Position numbers and translations under genes: made by a program | Assembly (NCBI GenBank): GCA_003231035.1 | Contig: QIHU01000457.1 | Coordinates: forward strand, 1 to 11,070 | DNA: 11,070 bases | Source of the DNA: Acidobacteriota bacterium | GTDB lineage: Bacteria; Acidobacteriota; Thermoanaerobaculia; Multivoradales; SZUA-115 | Reading direction: 5' to 3' | Notes under the pieces: generated by a model | Told to the model about the DNA's origin: nothing | What the model saw: only the letters and a program-made list of their open reading frames with translations | The model's database searches: none | In this document: positions 1-4,688 of the stretch, piece after piece | How positions within the stretch are numbered: position 1 is the first letter of the stretch | Layout of the letters: each line of letters begins with the position of its first letter

Positions 1-286
1 CCCGGACAGCGGTACCGAGAGCCGAGCGCAGCGAGGCGCGAGGACGAAGAAACACTCCACCCAAGAGTCGGTCTCTCCCGCGCAGTGGCCTAAGGCCGCG
101 AGCACGGACCCCCGGAGGGCACGGATCGGCTCTCTTCACAAAGCGGAGGTGATTGTCTGAACCCGAAGGGTGAGTTGCGCCGGAGCGTGAAGAGAGCCGA
201 CGCGTAGGGCAACCAGCCAGCCCCGCGGCCGCCCGGCCACTGCGCGGGAGAGACCGACTCGAACCCACAGCGAGCAGCGACCATGG
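1..286. repeat. Palindromic intergenic element, copy 1
   Basis: This stretch has no convincing gene and is related along its whole length to 1088-1465. It contains nested inverted repeats. The outer stem is a perfect 26-bp pair (65-90 with 235-260). A 7-bp stem follows (94-100 with 224-230), then a perfect 14-bp inner stem (126-139 with 187-200) closing a loop at 140-186. The longest exact match to copy 2 is 43 nt (114-156 = 1203-1245); 177-201 equals 1357-1381. Positions 1-64 also match copy 2 (1088-1152) but do not pair. The element is cut by the window edge or begins at it. The loop carries GGAGGTGAT at 145-153. No transposase or terminal target duplication is visible. It may be a structured RNA, a MITE-like element or a large REP-type repeat; sequence alone does not decide. 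Confidence 0.8.
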
Positions 287-338
287 ATCAGCTCCCCCAA
301 AACGGACAGCAAGGCAAGCCCCAAAACGAGCATACGCA

Positions 339-365
339 TTGACTTGCACGGTACCGAGCCATACT
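339..365 (+). promoter_or_regulatory. Possible sigma70-type promoter of the erpA-like gene
   Basis: TTGACT at 339-344 (5 of 6 match to the -35 consensus) and CATACT at 360-365 (4 of 6 match to the -10 consensus) are separated by 15 bp, shorter than the usual 17. They lie about 70-100 bp upstream of the chosen start at 438 and downstream of repeat copy 1. Position and -35 quality favour a promoter; spacing and the poor -10 argue against it. Confidence 0.3.
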
Positions 366-437
366 CTGGTGACGGTCGCAGTCTCTTGATAGAACCTCAT
401 GATGCGCACTGATCCGACCTCAGCAGGAGTCACAGAT

Positions 438-842
438 ATGGAAGCCAACGCTCAGCCCGCAGCGCCCACCACCGAAACCTCAATCTCTCCCGATACCCTG
501 GCCTCACCCGAGACGCCGGTCACCTTGACCTCGAAGGCGGTCAAGATGGTGATGCTCACTCGCGACGAGGAAAAAATCGATCCCACCTTCGGCTTGCGAG
601 TCGCCGTACGCGGGGGCGGTTGTAGCGGCTTTGAATACGCTCTCGACTTCGAGAAAGAGCCCCGCTCCAACGACCTCAGCTACGAACAGGGCGACCTCAC
701 CGTCTTTGTCGACCCGATCTCCGCCAAGTATCTAGACGGCACCGAGATCGACTACGTCCTAGGCACCACGGGTGCGGGCTTCAAGTTCAACAATCCGAAA
801 GCTGTCGGTACTTGCGGCTGTGGATCGTCTTTCGCCGTATAG
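438..842 (+). CDS. erpA: A-type iron-sulfur cluster carrier protein (ErpA/IscA/HesB family)
   Basis: A 134-aa cytosolic protein of the HesB/IscA family, which accepts Fe-S clusters from the scaffold and passes them to target enzymes. The family domain begins near residue 28 (VTLTSKAVKMV). The three cluster-ligand cysteines are present: Cys62 in RGGGCSGF, and Cys126 and Cys128 in the C-terminal TCGCGSSF. That tail resembles ErpA (CGCGSSF) more than IscA (CGCGESF), hence the symbol; this is similarity, not proof. Residues 1-27 are a Pro/Thr/Glu/Ser-rich extension not needed for the fold. I chose the ATG at 438 because AGGAG (425-429) lies 8 nt upstream. An in-frame ATG at 399 would add 13 residues and has no clear ribosome site. 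The gene is transcribed alone: repeat elements lie on both sides and hairpins follow. The nearby ygfZ also serves Fe-S enzymes. Confidence 0.93.
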   Translation: MEANAQPAAPTTETSISPDTLASPETPVTLTSKAVKMVMLTRDEEKIDPTFGLRVAVRGGGCSGFEYALDFEKEPRSNDLSYEQGDLTVFVDPISAKYLDGTEIDYVLGTTGAGFKFNNPKAVGTCGCGSSFAV

Positions 843-869
843 GACGTCGGCCGCCCGCCTTCTTTTTAT

Positions 870-923
870 GGGGACCTCTCGGCGAGGTCCCCTCAACCGA
901 AAAAATGTCATTTTTCGGTTTTC
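870..923 (+). terminator. Two tandem hairpins after the erpA-like gene
   Basis: The first hairpin is a perfect 9-bp GC-rich stem (870-878 with 884-892) with loop TCGGC. It is not followed by a T tract. The second is a 10-bp stem (895-904 with 911-920) whose 3' arm contains T runs and is followed by TT, as expected of a weak Rho-independent terminator on the + strand. Together they start 28 bp after the stop codon of the erpA-like gene and most likely end its transcript. Confidence 0.65.
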
Positions 924-1005
924 ACCCCTAAGCAGTCCGGCCTAGGCGGCCGGGCTCGCCTGGCGGCTCGCATGCTGCGCTGAATGTTTGAGGATCGGCA
1001 AGGGC

Positions 1006-1034
1006 GGGCGCAGCACGCTGCGCCCCTACAGGGG
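1006..1034. repeat. REP-like GC palindrome
   Basis: GGGCGCAGC (1006-1014) and GCTGCGCCC (1017-1025) are exact reverse complements with only AC between them, so a realistic fold has an 8-bp stem and 4-nt loop. It runs directly into CCCC-TACA-GGGG (1023-1034), a second small dyad that overlaps the first. Compact GC-rich intergenic dyads of this type are common as dispersed repeats in bacterial genomes. With one copy in the window, dispersal is inferred. Confidence 0.5.
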
Positions 1035-1087
1035 ATGGAAGTGACTGTTCGCACGAGACGCGAAGCGGCGAGGTCTCAGCGCTCCAC

Positions 1088-1465
1088 CCCGGACAGCAGC
1101 ACCGAGAGTCGAGCACAGCGAGACGCGAAGACGAAAAACACACTCCTCCAAAGAGTTCGAGTCTCCCGCGCAGTGGCCTAAAGGCTGCCGGCACGGACCG
1201 TGGGAGGGCACGGATCGGCTCTCTTCACAAAGCGGAGGTGATTGTTCTAGACCGAAGCGATTGCTCGTCGGGGGGCTTGGGCAAGAACGACGCTTCTTGG
1301 CCAAGCGGGGGCTGCGCGACAGCCCCCAAAATCAAAGGGTGGGGGGGTGTGGTGGGGCGCCGGAGCGTGAAGAGAGCCGACACGGAGTGCAAACATCCAG
1401 CCCGCAGCCGCCCGGCCACGGCGCGGGAGACACGAACTCGACCCCCAGCGGGCAGCGTCCATGGT
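1088..1465. repeat. Palindromic intergenic element, copy 2 (with loop insertion)
   Basis: This is the second copy of the element at 1-286. Outer arms are 1153-1178 and 1414-1439 (24 of 26 paired), the middle stem is 1183-1188 with 1404-1409 (6 bp), and the inner stem is a perfect 14 bp (1215-1228 with 1367-1380). Compared with copy 1, four pairs changed on both sides and still pair: C69-G256 became T1157-A1435, G70-C255 became C1158-G1434, C73-G252 became G1161-C1431, and C97-G227 became T1186-A1406. Two pairs are lost (A1160/A1432 and A1172/G1420). The loop is about 91 nt longer than in copy 1. GGAGGTGAT is kept at 1234-1242. Homology ends near CCATGG at 1460-1465, as in copy 1 at 281-286. 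Confidence 0.82.
1247..1356. other. Extra segment in the loop of repeat copy 2
   Basis: The stretch between the two blocks conserved with copy 1 is about 91 nt longer here. It holds two adjacent hairpins: 1276-1287 with 1294-1305 (11 of 12 paired) and 1307-1314 with 1320-1327 (perfect 8 bp, loop CGCGA). A G-rich tract follows at 1337-1357 with four GGG runs, which could form a G-quadruplex on the + strand. Whether it was inserted here or lost from copy 1 cannot be told from two copies. Confidence 0.6.
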
Positions 1466-1508
1466 TCCAACGCCCGTTCCGCAACAGCTCCGAAACGGGT
1501 GAGACCTC

Positions 1509-1560
1509 GGGGACCGGGGACCGGGAACCGGCCACGGCGCGGGAGACACTACTTCGACCC
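1509..1560. repeat. Half copy of the repeat arm, preceded by a 7-bp tandem repeat
   Basis: Positions 1530-1549 are identical to the right outer arm of copy 2 (1414-1433), and 28 of 31 bases match through 1560 (1444 in copy 2). No matching left arm is present, so this piece cannot fold like the full copies. Immediately before it, GGGGACC, GGGGACC and GGGAACC stand in tandem (1509-1529). The fragment overlaps the last three sense codons and stop codon of ygfZ, which reads on the opposite strand. Confidence 0.7.
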
Positions 1561-2649
1561 TTGCTCTCTGAGCTCGGTAAGAACCGCCACAACTTCCGCG
1601 GACCCTCCGCCCATCACCTCAAGCTGGGTCCCCGGACTCGCACCCTGGCGGTGAATGACACCCAGTCCTAGCACCTCTCCCGTGCCGGGCAAGGCCACGG
1701 CACTTCCGACCGAGCCGACCTTCTTGCCATTCAAGCTCAGAACTGCCCCCGAGTCGGGGACCCCTCCTTCGAAACGCACCCGGCACATGGCTCGGTTGAC
1801 GCCGCCTCGGTAGTGGATTCGAGCGACGATTTCTTGGCCCAGATAGCAGCCCTTGGTATAGCTCACGCCCTCCGCTTCGCGACCGCTCTCTTGCGGAAAG
1901 TGTTCGCTTGTGAAGTCGCGGCCGAAGGCTGGAATGCCGGCCGCGATGCGGTGCGCTTCCAAGGCTCGCCAACCGGCGGCGGGAAGGCCTGTTTGAGCCA
2001 GCAACTCCTCCATGAAGGCAAGAGCGCTCGCGGCGGGGATCCACAGAGTCACGGCGGGAAGCCCCGCGAGCCGATGACCGACACAGTGCACCGGAGTTCC
2101 TAGAATCTCGACAGGCAGGTGCGAGAGCGCCGACTCGTTCTCGGATGGCAGCGTAGTCAGCGGCGCCAGGACCTCGCGCGCCCCCGGCCCGACCAGCGAA
2201 ATCGGCAGCCAGTCGGTCAGCGGCCGAACTTCGACCTGATCGACGATGATGTACTTGTTGATCTGCGCGGCGATGGTGGTGGCGGAGCCTGGCGGGAGTT
2301 CGAGCCACAGGCGATCCTCCAAGGCCAGCACCCACACATCCGCGAGAATCTTGCCCTGCGGTCCAGTGAAAAAGCCGTACACACCGTGGTGAGTCTCCAG
2401 CCCTTTGACATCGCACGAAGTCAGCCCCGCTAACAAGCGATGACGGTCTACTCCGCTCAGCTCCAAGCGACCTCGCCAGCCGCGATCCACCCAGGCGACT
2501 CGCTCGCTCAGCTCTCGATATTCATCTTCGAAAGATCCGTAGTCGAGGGGTACGGCCATGCCGCTCACCGGCCCCAGCGCGCCGCCGAGCTGGCGGTGCA
2601 AGGCCGCTAGCGGTAGAGGTTCCAAGGCGAGAGATTCAGTCGTTACCAT
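1549..2649 (-). CDS. ygfZ: YgfZ/GcvT-type folate-binding protein, Fe-S cluster maintenance
   Basis: A 366-aa protein of the YgfZ (bacterial Caf17/IBA57) family, which binds folate with a GcvT-like fold and supports the activity of Fe-S enzymes such as MiaB. The signature K-G-C-Y-L-G-Q-E is at residues 266-273 with the conserved Cys268, and the preceding segment HRIAAGIPAFGRD (233-245) is also typical. The N-terminal half matches the GcvT-like fold (GWRGRLELSGVDRHRLL near 58-73, GPQGKILAD near 96-104). Length is near the usual 320-370 aa. The ATG at 2649 keeps the full N-terminal domain, though no clear ribosome site precedes it; the next ATG, at residue 31, would remove part of it. The gene diverges from the hydrolase at 2714 and converges on the erpA-like gene. 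Its stop codon lies inside a repeat fragment. Confidence 0.92.
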   Translation of the reverse strand: MVTTESLALEPLPLAALHRQLGGALGPVSGMAVPLDYGSFEDEYRELSERVAWVDRGWRGRLELSGVDRHRLLAGLTSCDVKGLETHHGVYGFFTGPQGKILADVWVLALEDRLWLELPPGSATTIAAQINKYIIVDQVEVRPLTDWLPISLVGPGAREVLAPLTTLPSENESALSHLPVEILGTPVHCVGHRLAGLPAVTLWIPAASALAFMEELLAQTGLPAAGWRALEAHRIAAGIPAFGRDFTSEHFPQESGREAEGVSYTKGCYLGQEIVARIHYRGGVNRAMCRVRFEGGVPDSGAVLSLNGKKVGSVGSAVALPGTGEVLGLGVIHRQGASPGTQLEVMGGGSAEVVAVLTELREQGSK

Positions 2650-2713
2650 GGCGCGAGTCTACCGCCTCTTTGCCCTGTCCCACGCCCACTGCCGCAAGCG
2701 GTACACTGCCGCC

Positions 2714-3568
2714 ATGCGCGAACATTCCTTCCGTCTCGAACCCTCCGGTGGCCGACCGCTGCACGGGATCGTCTCCCTGCCGGCGCGACCCGGTCCTCGA
2801 CCGGTGGTGGTCATCCTCCACGGCTTCAAGGGCTTCATGGAATGGGGTTCCTTTCCCTATGCCGCCGAACTCTTGGCCAACCGAGGCCTTGTCGCCGTTC
2901 GCTTCAACGTTTCCGGCACCGGCATGGTGCCGGGGGACGAACTGGTGAGCGATCCCGAGGCTTTCCGCGCCAACACCTACGCGCGTGAGCTGGAAGATCT
3001 ATCGACCGTCCTGCGCGCGCTCGGCAACGAGATCGCCCCAGGCCGCGTCGACCCCAACAACATCGGCTTGCTCGGCCATAGCCGTGGTGGTGGAGTTTGT
3101 CTCCTCACCGCCGCCCATGAGCTGTGGAAGGATCGCGTACGCGCGCTGGTCACCTGGGCTTCGGTCGCGCGGGTGGACTACGTTGCCGAGGACCGACGGG
3201 AGCTGTGGCGGCAAGACGGGGAGCTGGAAGTGGTCAATGGCCGGACCGGCCAGCGGCTGATGTTGGGCCCCGATCTTCTCGCCGAAATAGAACCGCCCAT
3301 CGCCGCCTACCTCGACATCCCCGCCGCCGCCGCCAGGCGCCGCGCCCCGTGGCTGCAAATCCACGGTGAGCAGGACGAAGCAGTGCCGCTCGACGAGGCC
3401 CGGATGCTCTGCGCGGCGGCCGCGGAGTTGCACGAGTTGAAGATCATCGCCGCCGGTAGCCACACTTTCGGCGCCCGCCACCCCTTCGTCGGCCCCACTC
3501 CAGCACTCATCGAAGCCCTCAACGCCACCCAGAGTTGGTTTCGACAACACCTCGGAAACAGCCCTTGA
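2714..3568 (+). CDS. Alpha/beta hydrolase (dienelactone hydrolase/acyl-peptidase-like)
   Basis: A 284-aa cytosolic alpha/beta hydrolase. The oxyanion segment HGFKGF is at residues 36-41. The nucleophile elbow G-H-S-R-G (121-125) gives Ser123, the acid is probably Asp221 in HGEQDEAVP, and the base His250 in AGSHTFG. All three catalytic positions are present and in the usual order. No signal peptide or membrane segment is seen. The substrate cannot be named; this subgroup includes esterases and serine aminopeptidase-like enzymes. The frame is open further upstream (ATG at 2648, overlapping the ygfZ start codon), but the family-like sequence begins at MREHSF, so I chose the ATG at 2714, which has no clear ribosome site. 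A 64-bp region separates it from ygfZ. A 101-bp gap to the rhodanese-like gene leaves it uncertain whether they share a transcript. Confidence 0.87.
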   Translation: MREHSFRLEPSGGRPLHGIVSLPARPGPRPVVVILHGFKGFMEWGSFPYAAELLANRGLVAVRFNVSGTGMVPGDELVSDPEAFRANTYARELEDLSTVLRALGNEIAPGRVDPNNIGLLGHSRGGGVCLLTAAHELWKDRVRALVTWASVARVDYVAEDRRELWRQDGELEVVNGRTGQRLMLGPDLLAEIEPPIAAYLDIPAAAARRRAPWLQIHGEQDEAVPLDEARMLCAAAAELHELKIIAAGSHTFGARHPFVGPTPALIEALNATQSWFRQHLGNSP

Positions 3569-3613
3569 CCTAGACCGGACGCCTTTCGTTGTCACGTTTT
3601 GTTCATCTGGCCG

Positions 3614-3647
3614 CTGACACACTTTCAGACCACTGACCCACTCTCAG
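3614..3647 (+). promoter_or_regulatory. Tandem 15-bp dyads upstream of the rhodanese-like gene
   Basis: CTGACACACTTTCAG (3614-3628) and CTGACCCACTCTCAG (3633-3647) match at 13 of 15 positions with a 19-bp period. Each begins with CTGA and ends with its reverse complement TCAG, so each is also a small dyad. The pair ends 9 bp before the ribosome site AAGGAG (3657-3662). This looks like a double operator or a leader element; no protein or RNA partner can be named. Confidence 0.35.
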
Positions 3648-3669
3648 CAAGATAACAAGGAGTCGCTCC

Positions 3670-4035
3670 ATGGACCCTCACTACGACGGTGTCATTTTCC
3701 AGACCCACGCGGCAGAGATGATCCGCCGCGTACGCACCTCGTTCCCAGCCTTTCGGGTGCTCGATGTGCGCCCTTCGGCCGAGTTCGCGAGTGGCCACAT
3801 TCCGGACGCACTGTCTTCTAGCGCCGAGCAGCTGGAACTTGGTCTTCCCCAGGGGCTGGATGTGGGCAGCGAGATCTTCGTCATCGGCGCGGCGGCCGGG
3901 GATCCAGCCATTCGGCAAGCCAGCCTGGCACTGAGGAGCCACGGCGCGCGGCGGATCGTCGAGCTCCCGGGAGGCATGAGCGAGTGGCGCAACGGCGGCG
4001 GCAAGACCGAAACCGGAGCTCAGCGGGCAGCGTGA
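3670..4035 (+). CDS. Rhodanese-like domain protein without the catalytic cysteine
   Basis: A 121-aa single rhodanese-fold domain. The family features visible are RVLDVRPSAEFASGHIPDAL (29-48), the strand EIFVIG (68-73) and the closing GGMSEW (101-106). Active rhodaneses carry a cysteine at the start of the loop after the strand; here that position is Gly73 in VIGAAAGDPAIRQAS, and the protein has no cysteine at all. It therefore cannot work as a sulfurtransferase by the normal persulfide mechanism and more likely binds a partner or ligand, as inferred for other inactive rhodanese domains. The start is firm: AAGGAG ends 7 nt before the ATG. Its stop overlaps the GTG start of the next gene (GTGA, 4032-4035), so the two proteins are probably made together. 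Residues 107-121 are a loose Gly/Thr/Ala tail. Confidence 0.85.
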   Translation: MDPHYDGVIFQTHAAEMIRRVRTSFPAFRVLDVRPSAEFASGHIPDALSSSAEQLELGLPQGLDVGSEIFVIGAAAGDPAIRQASLALRSHGARRIVELPGGMSEWRNGGGKTETGAQRAA

Positions 4036-4688
4036 GTACTCCCCTTCTATTCTGGGACGTCGATACCCAGGTTGACTTCATGTTCCCGGAGGGCAAGCTC
4101 TACGTGCCCTCCGCCGAGCTCCTAATCGACAACTTGCATCGGCTGACCGAGGCGTCGCGCCAGTTCGTCATCCCGGTGATCGCTTCCGCGGACGATCACT
4201 TGGAGAGTGACGCTGAGATCAGCGACCAACCGGACTGGGCCACCACCTTCCCACCGCACTGCATGCGCGGCACCACCGGTGGCGAGCGCATCGCCGCCAC
4301 CACCCGCGCGGAGGCGATTGAGTTCGAGAACGAAGGGCTCGAATCCAGCGCGATCGAACGGCGCTTGACGGGCAAGCGGGCGCCCGTGGTACTCCTCAAG
4401 AAGAACCAGCTCGACGTCTTCACCAACCCGAACACCGAAGCCGTCCTCGAATTCTTCGCGCCCGAGCGCATCCTCCTCTACGGTGTGGCCACCGATTTTT
4501 GTAACCGCGCCGCCATCGAAGGGTTGCTCGAGCGCGGCTACGGCAGCAAGCTGGCGATAGTCGAAGACGCCACCCAAGCGATCGATCCGCTCGCTGTTCC
4601 AGCCTTGCTCCACGCTTGGCGCTCGCGCGGTGTCGAGATGATCGTCACCGCCCAGGCGGTCGAGATGGCCGAGCGGCTACAGGGCTGA
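4032..4688 (+). CDS. Isochorismatase/nicotinamidase-family cysteine hydrolase
   Basis: A 218-aa cytosolic enzyme of the isochorismatase-like superfamily. The expected catalytic triad is visible: Asp11 in DTQVDF, a lysine in VVLLKKNQLDVF (Lys123 or Lys124) and Cys157 in GVATDFCNRA, preceded by the family's turn. The segment PPHCMRGTTGGERI (75-88) resembles the HC-x-x-GT-x-G stretch of nicotinamidases. ASADDHLESDAE (51-62) corresponds to the metal-site region but lacks the full D-x-H-x-x-H pattern, so nicotinamidase activity is uncertain. The GTG at 4032 overlaps the stop of the rhodanese-like gene and starts the protein just before its first strand. An ATG 48 bp upstream (3984) is in frame but would overlap the rhodanese-like gene much more. 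The 3' end overlaps the opposite-strand YfhO gene by 12 bp. Confidence 0.87.
   Translation: MSTPLLFWDVDTQVDFMFPEGKLYVPSAELLIDNLHRLTEASRQFVIPVIASADDHLESDAEISDQPDWATTFPPHCMRGTTGGERIAATTRAEAIEFENEGLESSAIERRLTGKRAPVVLLKKNQLDVFTNPNTEAVLEFFAPERILLYGVATDFCNRAAIEGLLERGYGSKLAIVEDATQAIDPLAVPALLHAWRSRGVEMIVTAQAVEMAERLQG

Larger units (their letters stand above)
843..1548. other. Gene-free stretch of about 700 bp between convergent erpA-like gene and ygfZ
   Basis: No reading frame here looks like a protein gene. The frames that stay open are arginine/proline-rich readings of repeat DNA, and the same peptides recur where the repeat recurs. Contents from left to right: the tandem terminator hairpins (870-923); a small 6-bp stem (937-942 with 948-953); a REP-like palindrome (1006-1034); repeat copy 2 (1088-1465) with an extra insert in its loop; an imperfect 9-bp hairpin (1473-1481 with 1491-1499, 8 of 9 paired); a 7-bp tandem repeat (1509-1529); and the half copy of the repeat arm that runs into ygfZ. 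Confidence 0.75.

Noticed and set aside
1..286. Insertion sequence or MITE with target duplication
   Set aside because: No transposase, and no short direct repeats could be identified at the element edges; the left end also coincides with the window edge. The MITE idea remains possible but is not supported as a call.
90..339. Minus-strand open frames in repeat copy 1 and similar ones in copy 2 (1026-1304, 1225-1470) with shared peptides
   Set aside because: The shared peptides follow from the DNA repeat itself; they are Arg/Pro/Ser-rich, lie across the stems, have no ribosome sites and occur in several frames at once.
1307..1331. Rho-independent terminator for ygfZ or the repeat at the 8-bp GC hairpin
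   Set aside because: The hairpin is followed by AAAA on the plus strand and has no downstream T tract on the minus strand, so it does not fit in either direction.
1238..1671. Plus-strand open frames (138 and 136 aa) over the intergenic region and ygfZ end
   Set aside because: They read through repeat arms and antisense to ygfZ, two overlap each other in different frames, and neither resembles a protein family.
2670..2707. Sigma70 promoter for the alpha/beta hydrolase (TTGCCC and TACACT)
   Set aside because: The spacing of 26 bp is far from the required range and the -10-like box is only 7 bp before the start codon.
2648..2713. Upstream ATG (2648) as start of the alpha/beta hydrolase
   Set aside because: It would add 22 residues of arginine/histidine-rich sequence with no family resemblance and overlap the ygfZ start codon; the ATG at 2714 fits the family better.
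4021..4034. A 13-nt match between the repeat tail (1445-1457 region) and the rhodanese gene end
   Set aside because: Short, GC-rich and in coding sequence; expected by chance in a window of this size and composition.
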